From contig REDA01000025.1 in assembly GCA_007693745.1 (NCBI GenBank), positions 1 to 33,289 on the forward strand: DNA of 33,289 nucleotides. The letters run 5' to 3'. The DNA comes from Balneolaceae bacterium (GTDB lineage Bacteria > Bacteroidota > Rhodothermia > Balneolales > Balneolaceae). The position numbers were made by a program, and so were the translations under genes. Shown here piece by piece: positions 1-8,432 of this stretch (position 1 is its first letter; every line of letters starts with the position of its first letter). The notes under the pieces were generated by a model. It made no database searches. It was given only the letters and a program-made list of their open reading frames with translations, and was not told where the DNA came from.

Positions 1-60
1 AATCGCTTCGCTCGGTGCGCTTCGCGGGAATCGCTTCGCTCGGTGCGCTTCGCGGTTCTA
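1..60. repeat. 28-bp tandem repeat, start of a dispersed GAACCGCGAAG-type repeat
   Basis: Two nearly perfect 28-bp copies lie head to tail, at about 1-28 and 29-56. Each reads AATCGCTTCGCTCGGTGCGC followed by TTCGCGG. On the minus strand the end of the block reads AGAACCGCGAAG followed by CACCGAGCGAAGCG. Nearly the same string occurs at 14519-14560, so this is a family of intergenic repeats rather than chance. The block lies just downstream of the acetyltransferase stop codon on the minus strand and is cut by the window edge, so its true length is unknown. Confidence 0.8.
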
Positions 61-74
61 CGCTGCGCTCCGAA

Positions 75-530
75 TCACTTTTCACTTTTTCTCCTTCTCA
101 TTTCCAGATATTTATTCGTAAACCCGAACTTTTCGTACAGCTGGCGGGCCGGGTTATCGGGTTCGACGTGAAGGGCGATATCGCCTTCGGCCACTTCAAT
201 CACCCGTCGCATCAGTTCTTTACCCACACCCATCCCGCGGGTTTTGGGATCTACTGCAATATAGACAAGAATATGTTCCGGTATATAACCACCCATGTTG
301 GTATCGTTGATAATGACCGCCCCCACAATGTTCTTCTCATCATGAGCCAGCATCACAAATCCATCCTGACCGGTTCCGTCACCGTAGGCATAGGCGATAC
401 ATTTCAAAATGGATTCTTTTTCGTCCCCGTACTGTTGCAGGGACCTGTACAGAAAATCAGCAACCTCCTCTCTGTTAAAAACAGGGGTTTCATCTCTGTC
501 GTTATGGATGAGTGTGTAGTGAATATTCAT
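75..530 (-). CDS. GNAT-family N-acetyltransferase
   Basis: This 151-residue protein is a GCN5-related N-acetyltransferase, which moves the acetyl group of acetyl-CoA to an amine; the substrate is not evident. The acetyl-CoA loop is visible as YIAVDPKTRGMGVGKELMRR, with the expected RGxGxG-like turn between the central strand and helix. It is followed by the typical late segment HVEPDNPARQLYEKFGF. I start it at the ATG of MNIHYTLI (528-530), because the longer reading frame to 620 would overlap the end of the symporter gene upstream and adds a non-family sequence. With this start only 5 bp separate it from the symporter stop, so the two are probably cotranscribed. The length suits a single-domain GNAT. 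Confidence 0.85.
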   Translation of the reverse strand: MNIHYTLIHNDRDETPVFNREEVADFLYRSLQQYGDEKESILKCIAYAYGDGTGQDGFVMLAHDEKNIVGAVIINDTNMGGYIPEHILVYIAVDPKTRGMGVGKELMRRVIEVAEGDIALHVEPDNPARQLYEKFGFTNKYLEMRRRKSEK

Positions 531-535
531 ATACT

Positions 536-1975
536 TTAACGTTTTGTTGTGAAATAACTTACCAAAACAAATGACAAGGCTGATGCGGTCATACCAAAGA
601 GGCTTGGATCCAGCTGCCACGGAATCAGCACATCGGAATACCGCAGAAAAAGGGTTGTACTGCCACCCAGCAGCATAGCAGTCATCGCGCCCGCGGGAGT
701 ACTTCCTTTCCAGTAGAGGGCGCCGATCACCGGCACAAATAGTCCGGTTACCATAAAAGCGTAGGAGTCGAGCATCAGATCCAGGACGTTACTCATTGAC
801 GTTGCCAGAATGAGTGCAGCAAAGCCGATGATCAGTGTAATCATCTGCGAGAGTCGCACAAACTTCCGGCTATCTTCAGAAAAGGGCAGAAATCTGCCGA
901 TAATATCAGAAACCACGTTACCGGAGGAGGCCATCAGGCAGCTGTCGGCCGTTGAGAGGATCGCTGAAAAATAGGCTGCCATCATAATGCCCAGCAATCC
1001 GACCGGGAGTACGGTTCTAAGCAGCATGGGGAGACCTGTTTCGGGATCTGTTTCAGAAATATCAGCCGCACCGAGAAAAGCGAACATTCCCTGTTCTGCA
1101 GCCACTCTGGCAAACAGCCCCAGAAGTACACCAAGAAATGCCATCACCGGCCACTCAAAGAGACCGGCCAGATACCAGGCCCGTTTGGCTGTTTGTTCAT
1201 CTTTACAGGCGTAGATCCTCTGGTAGAGTGTCATGCCCACAAACCAGATGGGGATAATGGTCACGGCCCAGTAGAGCAGGTCCTGCCAGGAGACATTGGT
1301 GAGGGTCAGCATTTCCGGTGGGAGTGAAGAGCGGATAGCATCCATACCTCCGATTTCAAAAAAGGAAATCGGTAATCCTACAAAAATCAGTCCGATCATC
1401 AGAAGTGCCCACTGTACAGTATCCGTGTAGATCACAGCTTTGAGTCCGCCGAGAACCGTGTAAACAATGGCCACAATCCCCATCAGCCAGAGAGCGCTGG
1501 TTTCATCCAGTCCGACAAATGTGCCACTGGCAAGTTTTGCGCCGGCCAGCATCTGAGAGCTGGTGAATCCTGCGTAACCGATGGCAGAGATGATGGCGGC
1601 AACCAGGGCAACATTTGCAGAATAGTAGTGCTGAAACAGCTGCGGAAAGGTGTAGGCTTTGTCAAATGCACGGTTTCCTTTTACTTTCGGAATCAGAAAG
1701 ACGGCAGCAAGCCATGCGCCAATGAGACCGGTGAACAGCATCCAGGAGCCGGATAATCCCATCACAAAACCGAGTCCGCCGAGTCCGATTGAGAAGCCTC
1801 CCCCCACATCAGTAGCCACCACAGAGAGTCCTACGTGGTGACTTTTCATGTTTCGGCCTCCAACGTAGTAATCATCTCCCGATTCATTTTTCCGGAAAAA
1901 GAAATAGCCGAAAGCGAGGAGGCCGGCAATGTAGATAATAAAGATGGTCAGGTCTACGGGATGCATAGCTGCCAT
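536..1975 (-). CDS. Sodium:solute symporter (SSS family)
   Basis: This is a polytopic inner-membrane carrier of the sodium:solute symporter family, which couples sodium entry to uptake of a sugar, amino acid or similar solute. The start, HPVDLTIFIIYIAGLLAFGYF, is a typical first helix. It is followed by the family segment DDYYVGGRNMKSHHVGLSVV, with the conserved GGR, and by about a dozen more hydrophobic segments. SAILSTADSCLMASSGNVVSD is a late helix with the family's S-T-x-D/S pattern. The frame is open upstream to a TTG at 2053, but the added residues are polar and unlike the family, so I choose the ATG at 1975; the ATG at 1966 is equally possible. It lies 107 bp downstream of a FucP-like permease and 5 bp upstream of a GNAT gene. 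The substrate is unknown, and sugar is only a guess from context. Confidence 0.9.
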   Translation of the reverse strand: MAAMHPVDLTIFIIYIAGLLAFGYFFFRKNESGDDYYVGGRNMKSHHVGLSVVATDVGGGFSIGLGGLGFVMGLSGSWMLFTGLIGAWLAAVFLIPKVKGNRAFDKAYTFPQLFQHYYSANVALVAAIISAIGYAGFTSSQMLAGAKLASGTFVGLDETSALWLMGIVAIVYTVLGGLKAVIYTDTVQWALLMIGLIFVGLPISFFEIGGMDAIRSSLPPEMLTLTNVSWQDLLYWAVTIIPIWFVGMTLYQRIYACKDEQTAKRAWYLAGLFEWPVMAFLGVLLGLFARVAAEQGMFAFLGAADISETDPETGLPMLLRTVLPVGLLGIMMAAYFSAILSTADSCLMASSGNVVSDIIGRFLPFSEDSRKFVRLSQMITLIIGFAALILATSMSNVLDLMLDSYAFMVTGLFVPVIGALYWKGSTPAGAMTAMLLGGSTTLFLRYSDVLIPWQLDPSLFGMTASALSFVLVSYFTTKR

Positions 1976-2082
1976 GTTGGGGTCCGGGCGATGAATAAGG
2001 TTATGAGGGCCTGCTTCACGGAAACAGGCCGGGACCCTGCCAGTTGATGTCAAAAATTATAATGTGCCTTAAGGTAAGGCGA

Positions 2083-3390
2083 TTATGCGCGGGCTTCAAG
2101 CTGGATTGCGGAAGCGCTCTGCTTGCGGCTCATCAGGCCGTAGAGTGCGATTAGCAGAAAGCAGACAAGCGGAATCCAGAAAGAGATCCCGATACTTCCG
2201 CTGATATCAGACAAGATTCCCTGCAGTGGTGGCAGAACGGCTCCGCCTCCCAACGCCATCACCAGGCCGGAACTGCCGATCTTGGTATCCTGACCCAGGC
2301 CTTTTGAAGCAAGCCCGAAGATTGTGGGAAACATCAGCGACATAAAACCAGAGACAGAGATGAGTGCGATCACTCCGGCCATTCCCCCACCGGTAATGAC
2401 GAATAGTGTTGCAAATGCTGCGAGCAGTGCCGAAAAAGCGAGCAGGGTTTCCGGACGGAAAAATTTCATCAGAAACGTATTCACAAACCGGAAGAGTGCA
2501 AAAATAACCAAGGCTGCCACATAGTAGCTCGATGCTTCTGCTTCACGCACACCCAGTTCGGTCATTACATAGCGGATGGTGAATGACCAGACGCAAACCT
2601 GTGCGCCTACATAGATGAACTGGGTTGCTACTCCGAACACATAGTTTTTATTGCCGAAAAGCCTTCTGAGAGTGGGGAGAAGATCAATTTTTGTGGATTC
2701 GGCTGACCCCTTTGGCATTTTTGTGAAGGCAATGGCCAGCCATAAGAGCAGCAGCAGAAAACCGATGGTTACGTAGGGTCCCATAACAGCGGAGAGTTCA
2801 GCCTGTTGAATGGCGGTAAGCTGTTCCGGAGGCATGAGCGCACGATCGGCAGCGTCGGCGATGTCGAGTTGAGAAAGAATAAAAAATTTACTTAGCAGTA
2901 CTCCCGATACCGACCCGATCGGGTTAAACGACTGCGCCAGGTTGAGCCGCCGCGTGGCCGTATCGGGATCGCCCATGGCAATGATGTAGGGATTGGAGGC
3001 CGTTTCAAGAATGGAGAGTCCGCCTGCAAGAATAAAGAGCGCAAGAAGGAAAAAACCATACTGCATCAGGATACTTGCGGGGTAGAAAAGCAGTGCCCCG
3101 GCCACATAGAGGGCGAGGCCCAACAGAACCCCGGCCTGATAGGTAAAGCGCTTGATAAAGATGGCGGCAGGCAGGGCAAGGCAGAAATAGGAACCGTAAA
3201 AAGCCACCTGAATCCAGGCGGTCTCAAAATCGGACATACTCATAATCCGCCGAAATGCGGAGAGAAGAGTGTCGGTCAGATTTCCGGCCACTCCCCACAT
3301 AAAAAAGAGGCTGGTAATCAGAATAAAAGGCAGGAGAGGTGTACGGATACGGCCGTTTACAGCCTCCGTTCCGGTATGTGATTCAGGCAT
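2083..3390 (-). CDS. FucP-family sugar:H+ symporter (MFS)
   Basis: This 435-residue major facilitator protein belongs to the L-fucose/glucose-galactose permease (FucP) group, which imports monosaccharides with protons across the inner membrane. Family marks include FFMWGVAGNLTDTLLSAFRR in the first helix, YGSYFCLALPAA in the second, ETASNPYI in the fourth, and RRLNLAQSFNPIGSVSG, the strongly conserved loop after it. About twelve hydrophobic segments are present and the length matches the family. The start at MPESHTGTEAV gives a short polar N-terminus before the first helix. The next minus-strand gene is a sodium symporter, and a secreted DUF1080 protein lies 184 bp upstream, so a carbohydrate-use locus is likely. 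The precise sugar cannot be read from the sequence. Confidence 0.9.
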   Translation of the reverse strand: MPESHTGTEAVNGRIRTPLLPFILITSLFFMWGVAGNLTDTLLSAFRRIMSMSDFETAWIQVAFYGSYFCLALPAAIFIKRFTYQAGVLLGLALYVAGALLFYPASILMQYGFFLLALFILAGGLSILETASNPYIIAMGDPDTATRRLNLAQSFNPIGSVSGVLLSKFFILSQLDIADAADRALMPPEQLTAIQQAELSAVMGPYVTIGFLLLLLWLAIAFTKMPKGSAESTKIDLLPTLRRLFGNKNYVFGVATQFIYVGAQVCVWSFTIRYVMTELGVREAEASSYYVAALVIFALFRFVNTFLMKFFRPETLLAFSALLAAFATLFVITGGGMAGVIALISVSGFMSLMFPTIFGLASKGLGQDTKIGSSGLVMALGGGAVLPPLQGILSDISGSIGISFWIPLVCFLLIALYGLMSRKQSASAIQLEARA

Positions 3391-3519
3391 CAGGTTTCGA
3401 TATCGTTTCTCAGTAAAAGGCGGTCATCTCCCGCAACTGAACAGATTTGAATACGTCGTTTAAGGGCAATATTCACTGCCTGTGTGAACTGTGGCAGCGT
3501 CTGTTAACAATCATGAGCA

Positions 3520-3563
3520 GAACCCACTGCCTGCACACCCGCAAAGAGGTGGCAGACGGGTTC
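3520..3563 (-). terminator. Stem-loop downstream of the DUF1080 gene
   Basis: GAACCC (3520-3525) and CTGCC (3527-3531) face GGCAG (3551-3555) and GGGTTC (3558-3563), giving an interrupted 11-bp stem with a 19-nt loop. It starts 12 bp after the DUF1080 stop codon. There is no run of T after it on the minus strand, so it may stabilise the 3' end or be a weak terminator rather than a strong intrinsic one. Confidence 0.35.
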
Positions 3564-3574
3564 ATGAATGAAAT

Positions 3575-4264
3575 TTAATCGGGCAGGAGCCTGACCTTTA
3601 TATTTCTGTAGTAGATACGGCTCTCCGGATCGTGTGCCTGAAGGGCAATGGTGCCGCGGCTCAGGCGGATGGTACCTTCACGGTCGTCGGGTTCGGTAAA
3701 CTGATTGACCACTTCCCCGTTGATTTTAAAAGTAATCTCCTTACCGTCCACCCTGATATAGTAATCAAACCACTCGTTGTCGCTGTGCGGTGCGATGTCC
3801 ATCACATCCTGCACGGCATAGAGGCTGCCGGTTTTACGCGGGTCTCCGTGTGTGGCGTTCACCTGAGCTTCGTAGCCTATGCGGGGCCATCCTGTTTCCT
3901 GATATTGGGTGTGGAAAAAGATCCCGGAATTGGCTTTGGGATAGGTATAGACCTCCGCTTTCATTTCAAAATTCAGAAAATCGCCTCCGTTTGCTACCGG
4001 CCCTTCATAAAAGAGATGGGATCGGGGACCATCCACTACAATTTTGCCATCCTCTACCGAGAAGGAGTCCTTGTTTTCACTGGCACGCCAGCCGTCGAGG
4101 GTTTCGCCGTCCCAGATAGAGATCCATCCCTCATCCTGGGAACTGTCTGCGTCTGGCTGACCGGATGCAGGATAGAAAGCGAGGGTCGTGGCTGTCAAAA
4201 AGGTGGTAAGAAAAAATAAGGAAAGCAGAGAAAATTTATGGCTGAGCGACATTGAGCAGTTCAT
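3575..4264 (-). CDS. Secreted DUF1080 (3-keto-disaccharide hydrolase-like) protein
   Basis: The 229-residue product has an N-terminal signal sequence (hydrophobic stretch about residues 10-31), then a single DUF1080 domain, a concanavalin/LamG-like beta-sandwich. The domain shows the usual opening GWISIWDGETLDGWRA, the middle ANSGIFFHTQYQETGWPRIGYEAQVNAT, written here in parts, and the closing SRGTIALQAHDPESRIYYRNIKVR. Members act outside the cytoplasm; several have been linked to hydrolysis of 3-keto-glycosides, others only to carbohydrate binding. Two in-frame ATGs, at 4264 and 4252, are possible starts; the second gives MSLSHKFSLL and an equally good signal peptide. The gene precedes a FucP-type permease and a sodium symporter on the same strand, which fits breakdown outside and uptake inside. 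Activity on any given sugar is unproven. Confidence 0.88.
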   Translation of the reverse strand: MNCSMSLSHKFSLLSLFFLTTFLTATTLAFYPASGQPDADSSQDEGWISIWDGETLDGWRASENKDSFSVEDGKIVVDGPRSHLFYEGPVANGGDFLNFEMKAEVYTYPKANSGIFFHTQYQETGWPRIGYEAQVNATHGDPRKTGSLYAVQDVMDIAPHSDNEWFDYYIRVDGKEITFKINGEVVNQFTEPDDREGTIRLSRGTIALQAHDPESRIYYRNIKVRLLPD

Positions 4265-4265
4265 A

Positions 4266-4300
4266 AGATTGAGGGTAAGGTTGAGGTTGAGGTTGAAGTG
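4266..4300. repeat. Short GGTTGA-type low-complexity repeat
   Basis: The stretch reads as consecutive variants of AGGTTG or AGGTTGA, directly upstream of the DUF1080 start. A similar run, AAGGTTAAGGCTAAGGTTGA, occurs near 32969-32990. No function is evident; on the minus strand it would lie in the DUF1080 leader. Confidence 0.6.
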
Positions 4301-4406
4301 AGGATCCGATCAAAAAAACCGTGTTTTTTTTAAACCCGTGTTCGTTTACAGTCCCTCTAATGCAAGTCAGATACAATCTAATTGATTGATCTGTAATCTG
4401 AAAGTA

Positions 4407-4426
4407 AAACATTGCGGTCAATGTTT
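4407..4426. promoter_or_regulatory. Perfect 8-bp inverted repeat in the divergent intergenic region
   Basis: AAACATTG and CAATGTTT are separated by CGGT. The site lies between the divergent DUF1080 gene and the exoprotein cassette in a stretch (4265-4651) with no convincing gene. It could be an operator or a small RNA hairpin. No T-run follows it on either strand, so a terminator is unlikely. Confidence 0.35.
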
Positions 4427-4534
4427 GTATCCGTTCCTGAAATGTATCCGATTGATAATCAAACCTATTCTGGTGGCGGTCAGTCACTCAGAGAAATTCC
4501 GGGGTGGTGGGTCCCAAAAGAAAAATCAGAAATG

Positions 4535-4566
4535 TGGTTTTTTATATTAAAAAAATACACTATAAT
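4535..4566 (+). promoter_or_regulatory. Candidate promoter of the exoprotein cassette
   Basis: A perfect TATAAT lies at 4561-4566, after an A/T-rich run and about 85 bp before the first lipoprotein ATG. The region about 18-20 bp upstream offers only a weak -35 (TGGTTT at 4535-4540 or GTTTTT at 4537-4542). In Bacteroidota the housekeeping sigma factor uses other elements, so the call rests mainly on the -10 match and its position. Confidence 0.35.
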
Positions 4567-4594
4567 CAAAAACAAATGTACAGGGTTAAATAAA

Positions 4595-4616
4595 AAGATG
4601 AGTGATTACTCATCTT
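4595..4616 (+). promoter_or_regulatory. Perfect 9-bp stem-loop in the leader of the cassette
   Basis: AAGATGAGT and ACTCATCTT are separated by the 4-nt loop GATT. The hairpin sits 36 bp before the first lipoprotein ATG and just after the candidate promoter, so it would be in the 5' leader. On the plus strand it is followed by CGGC and not by T residues, so it is not a plus-strand terminator; on the minus strand it is followed by TTTTT, but no minus gene feeds into it. Confidence 0.45.
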
Positions 4617-4651
4617 CGGCACCAAACTATTAACATTCATTCCTTTTTCTC

Positions 4652-5215
4652 ATGCTCAGAATCGAATCTATTGTAATTCTACTCTGTTTCTTCAGCTTTA
4701 CGGCGCTTCTATCCTGCAGTGAAAAAAGTGAAGACCCTTCATCAGAAGATTCATTAAACAATTCTGAAACAATGGCTGATTCTGAACTTACACTTATCTT
4801 TATAACTGAAAATGACGAACCAAATCAGCACTGGGAATCCAGCAGTGCAGATTCATCCAGAGTCCGAAAGGTCACAATCACCCCTTCCTTTATAGACTCT
4901 GACCCTTCAGATGAAGGGAATCTTTTCTCTTTGAATATCTATCAGAATGAGAACCTGAGTGTAACAATCAGCAGAGTTTCGACGGATAGTAATCAAATTA
5001 AATCCATTACTGGTTCGATCAGCGAGGACAAGGGAAATTTTATCTTTTCTGTATCTGACAACATTCTAACCGGCCAGATTTACCTAACAGATCGAAATAA
5101 AATTATTGAGGTCAGGAAAAGTGAAGATAGCGGTTATTACACACTTACTGAACGCCTCCGGAGTGAACTTGACGTACTCCCCGGGTCGCGTCCTCTTCGA
5201 CCCAACCGGGATTAA
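4652..5215 (+). CDS. Lipoprotein resembling the propeptide of the adjacent metalloprotease
   Basis: The 187-residue protein has a lipoprotein signal with lipobox LLSC, giving a lipidated Cys22, then an acidic Ser/Asp/Glu-rich linker to about residue 65. Residues about 71-175 can be laid against residues 59-168 of the protease encoded next. VRKVTITP pairs with VRQSYLIS, NLSVTISRV with NLISIEVSRV, SITGSISED with LLGSVNGDP, and KIIEVRKSEDSGYYTLTE with MEITYSADNGQHYLLEID. The pattern is that of a free-standing propeptide-like beta domain. It lacks the Cys-Gly-Val that follows the domain in the protease. The gene lies 37 bp before the protease start, so cotranscription is likely. Propeptides usually fold or inhibit their protease, so an inhibitor, chaperone or immunity role is plausible, but this is inference from hand alignment. 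Confidence 0.75.
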   Translation: MLRIESIVILLCFFSFTALLSCSEKSEDPSSEDSLNNSETMADSELTLIFITENDEPNQHWESSSADSSRVRKVTITPSFIDSDPSDEGNLFSLNIYQNENLSVTISRVSTDSNQIKSITGSISEDKGNFIFSVSDNILTGQIYLTDRNKIIEVRKSEDSGYYTLTERLRSELDVLPGSRPLRPNRD

Positions 5216-5252
5216 AAAAACAGAACTAACCGAAAAACGTCTGGCACTCCAT

Positions 5253-8200
5253 ATGAAAATTCAAAGAAGATTCACTTTAATCCTGCTTACACTTTTGATT
5301 TTTTTGCCCGGTTATGTTTCGGGGCAGAGCAACTATTCCGATCTGCTTTTTGAAATCATTGAAGAAGGTACACTATCTGACAGCAATGTACTTACCGCAA
5401 CGAGCAGACTGAACACGCGAAACGAAGTCAGGCAGAGTTATCTGATCTCTGTATCAGACGAAAGGCTGCATCAGCTTCGTAATTCTGTTGCTGATTCATT
5501 TACCATGTATGATGTGAACGGTAATCTGATCTCCATTGAAGTAAGTCGGGTCATTGAACACTATAACGGTGACTGGTCTCTTCTTGGATCTGTAAACGGA
5601 GACCCTGTCAATTCGTTCACTCTTTCTTATTCCGGCGGAAAACTTTTGAGTGTGATCAATCACATAAGCTCCCATTCATTTATGGAGATCACATACAGTG
5701 CTGACAACGGGCAACACTATCTGCTGGAGATCGACCCGCATCTGACTGACCGATTGTCTTGCGGGGTTGATCATTCTGCTGATCGCTTCAGAAGAGAAGG
5801 CTCACCGACGGAAGCCAGTCTGTCACTGCCCCATTCAACAGGCCGGGCGGTTATTGATGTTCTGGTGGTTTACACACCTGCGGCTGAAAGCTGGGCAAAT
5901 ACAAATCAGAGCGGTATTCAGAATGTGATCAATCAGGCCATGGCGATAGCACAGACATCGGCAGACAATTCCGCTCTTGACCTTGAGTTCAGGCTGGTTC
6001 ATTCGGCCCGAGTAGAATTTGTCGAATCAGGAGACTCCGGGGATGATCTTGAAAAACTGACCGACGGGGAGATCCCGGGCGTACACGAATTACGGGATCA
6101 ATATGGTGCTGACCTTGTTGCTTTATTTTCGGATACTGACGACACGGGAGGCATCGCGTGGATGCCTACGAGTAATATCGCCACTGCGGATGATTTTGGA
6201 TTTTCGATTACCAGAGTACAGCAGGCGCATAATACAGCCACTCATGCCCATGAGATGGGTCACAATATGGGAAATAATCACAGCAGGAATCAAAAAGATT
6301 CAGCTGCTGAAGAAGAGGGTGGAATCTTTGAATATTCAACCGGCTGGAGGTGGGTAGGAAATGACGGAAATGGTTACCACTCTGTAATGACCTACGACGA
6401 GAGAGCTGATGATGATGAAAACGGCGATCCCATTTACGATATTGAAGTTTTTTATTTTTCGAATCCTGATGTAACACATCAAGGGCAGCCAACCGGTTCC
6501 TACCAGGGAGAATACGCTCCGGCTGATATTGCTAGAAGCATGCGTGAGGTAATGCATGCTGTGAGCAACTGGAGGACTCCGCAAACAGTTACAGAGTACT
6601 CACTTACAACTTCAGTTACCGGCAGCGGATCCATCACCCCTTCAGCGGGTACCTTTGCGTCCGGAACTGCAGTAAATCTGACTGCCACTCCTGCAGAGGG
6701 ATGGCGATTTACTGTATGGGGCGGAGATGCTTCGGGAAGCGGGAATCCGGTGACTGTCACCATGAATTCAAACAAGAACGTAACCGCAACGTTTACCGAG
6801 GTTACTCAGGAGTACACTTTGTCCGGTACGGTGACCGACGGTTCAAGCCCGATGGAAGGGGTTACAGTAACTGCCAGCGGCGGCTTCGCCCGGACTGCAT
6901 TGACCAGCGCTCAGGGACAATTTTTGATGACAGGGGTGCCCGGCGGAGTTGAGAATATCACGATTACCCCTTCTCTCAGCGGATATTCATTTGAGCCTGC
7001 ACAGAGGGTGGTAACCGGTCCTGTTAATGCAAATATCACAAATTTAAACTTTACGGCTCAGCAAGAGTCCTTCAAAAGACCTGAAAACCTGACTCTTGAG
7101 TACAGTGATGGCACGGTGAATCTGAGCTGGGATCCCATTAGTTCCGGCTCCCTTATCGGGTATGACATTTACAGGTCAACCCGCCCCAATACGTTGGAAT
7201 TATATGAGGTTGTTGATTCGGAAACTACAGTTTTTCAGGATACCCCGGATGAAACCATGTTTTATGCGGTAAGTGCCTATTATGAAAACGATATCGAAAG
7301 TTCACTTTCCAACGTGGTAAGTTTTTATACAAAAGAGATCACTGTAGGAGATGGCTGGCAGTTAATTTCAATACCTTTAAATAATGGAATCAATACCCCA
7401 TATCAGTCCGTCTCATTTGATGGAGTTTACACAAGGGTAAATCGTTTCACTCCCGGGCGGGGTTTTTGGGTTCGTCACAACTCTCAGGAAATTTTCCGGG
7501 TGGCCGGATCGGGTTATACGAGTGCTGAAATAGAGATAAAAAGCGGATGGAATTTACTTGGTGGTCTCGCGGATTCTTTTTCACCAGGTGACATCCTTGA
7601 TCCTGGAAACATCTTGAGTGGTGCACCTGTCTATGAGTACAATGGAAGTACATACAATCCTGTAACCTCCTCCATTGGATCCGGAAATGGCTTCTGGATC
7701 CACGCGGATCAGTCAGGAACCATTTCATATCAGATCGGCGGATCACAAACGGGGAAAGTACCCGCTAAACCGTTCGTTTCCAGTACAATTGAAGGGTTGC
7801 ATCGCCTTGAATTTAACAGCAATGGTGTTATTCAGAATATCTGGATCAGTGAGGATGAACTGGAGAGGGATGAGTTAGTCAACTATTTAATGCCTCCCAT
7901 GGCGCCTAACACTATACTTGACATCCGGACTGCTGATCAATATTCGATTACTGACCAGACTTCTGTTAAAATCAATCTCACAGCGAAGCACTATCCGGTT
8001 ACGGTAAACTTCTTTCACGGCCGTCACACACAAAACGAAGACTCCTACAGGTTGACAGGGTTCAAAGACAATGAAGAAATCCATTTAAAGCTGGATGGAA
8101 ATCAATCGGTGATCCCCTATCAGATGGATTCACTGGTTTTGGAAAAGGTTAGAGCAGATGATTTCATCAGTACATTCAAACTCTACTCCAACTATCCGAA

Positions 8201-8432
8201 TCCTTTCAATCCTGTTACTAATATTCGTTATGAACTGCCGCAGCAAAGTCCTGTACGAATTGAGGTCTTTGATATTTCGGGGCGCAGAATTGCGCTCCTG
8301 CTGGAGACAACACAGCAAGCCGGGATATATACCATCCAATTTGACGGGAGCGGGATCTCATCCGGCCTCTACTACCTTCGATTCCAGGCAAGCGGTTACA
8401 GCGCCATACAGCCGATAACACTCATTAAATGA
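5253..8432 (+). CDS. Secreted T9SS zinc metalloprotease (reprolysin/M12B-like)
   Basis: This 1059-residue exoprotein starts at MKIQRRFTLILLTLL, a clear signal peptide ending near GYVSGQ (residue 25); the frame is open further upstream but only over the previous gene. Order: propeptide about 30-170; C170-G-V, a possible cysteine switch; metzincin catalytic domain about 198-438 with zinc site H333-E-M-G-H337-N-M-G-N-N-H343 and Met-turn SVMTY (M379); an InlB-B-like repeat about 450-516 (GSGSITPSAGTFASGTAV); a carboxypeptidase-regulatory-like domain about 519-600; a fibronectin III domain about 607-695; two GW..LISIPL/GFWV segments about 697-830; a beta-sandwich about 845-966; and a type-A T9SS sorting domain about 975-1059 (SNYPNPFNPVTNIRYELP, GLYYLRF). 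It should be exported by Sec, then secreted by the type IX system, which usually removes the C-terminal signal and anchors the product. The substrate is unknown. Its stop overlaps the next ATG. Confidence 0.92.
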   Translation: MKIQRRFTLILLTLLIFLPGYVSGQSNYSDLLFEIIEEGTLSDSNVLTATSRLNTRNEVRQSYLISVSDERLHQLRNSVADSFTMYDVNGNLISIEVSRVIEHYNGDWSLLGSVNGDPVNSFTLSYSGGKLLSVINHISSHSFMEITYSADNGQHYLLEIDPHLTDRLSCGVDHSADRFRREGSPTEASLSLPHSTGRAVIDVLVVYTPAAESWANTNQSGIQNVINQAMAIAQTSADNSALDLEFRLVHSARVEFVESGDSGDDLEKLTDGEIPGVHELRDQYGADLVALFSDTDDTGGIAWMPTSNIATADDFGFSITRVQQAHNTATHAHEMGHNMGNNHSRNQKDSAAEEEGGIFEYSTGWRWVGNDGNGYHSVMTYDERADDDENGDPIYDIEVFYFSNPDVTHQGQPTGSYQGEYAPADIARSMREVMHAVSNWRTPQTVTEYSLTTSVTGSGSITPSAGTFASGTAVNLTATPAEGWRFTVWGGDASGSGNPVTVTMNSNKNVTATFTEVTQEYTLSGTVTDGSSPMEGVTVTASGGFARTALTSAQGQFLMTGVPGGVENITITPSLSGYSFEPAQRVVTGPVNANITNLNFTAQQESFKRPENLTLEYSDGTVNLSWDPISSGSLIGYDIYRSTRPNTLELYEVVDSETTVFQDTPDETMFYAVSAYYENDIESSLSNVVSFYTKEITVGDGWQLISIPLNNGINTPYQSVSFDGVYTRVNRFTPGRGFWVRHNSQEIFRVAGSGYTSAEIEIKSGWNLLGGLADSFSPGDILDPGNILSGAPVYEYNGSTYNPVTSSIGSGNGFWIHADQSGTISYQIGGSQTGKVPAKPFVSSTIEGLHRLEFNSNGVIQNIWISEDELERDELVNYLMPPMAPNTILDIRTADQYSITDQTSVKINLTAKHYPVTVNFFHGRHTQNEDSYRLTGFKDNEEIHLKLDGNQSVIPYQMDSLVLEKVRADDFISTFKLYSNYPNPFNPVTNIRYELPQQSPVRIEVFDISGRRIALLLETTQQAGIYTIQFDGSGISSGLYYLRFQASGYSAIQPITLIK

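Noticed and set aside
1976-2053. N-terminal extension of the sodium symporter from a TTG codon
   Set aside because: The extra 26 residues are polar and unlike SSS proteins; family similarity begins at HPVDLTIF.
4412-4633. Small plus-strand gene before the first lipoprotein
   Set aside because: The translation is low in complexity and covers the candidate promoter and hairpins.
5106-5252. N-terminal extension of the protease from a TTG codon
   Set aside because: It overlaps the lipoprotein gene, and the ATG at 5253 starts a perfect signal peptide.
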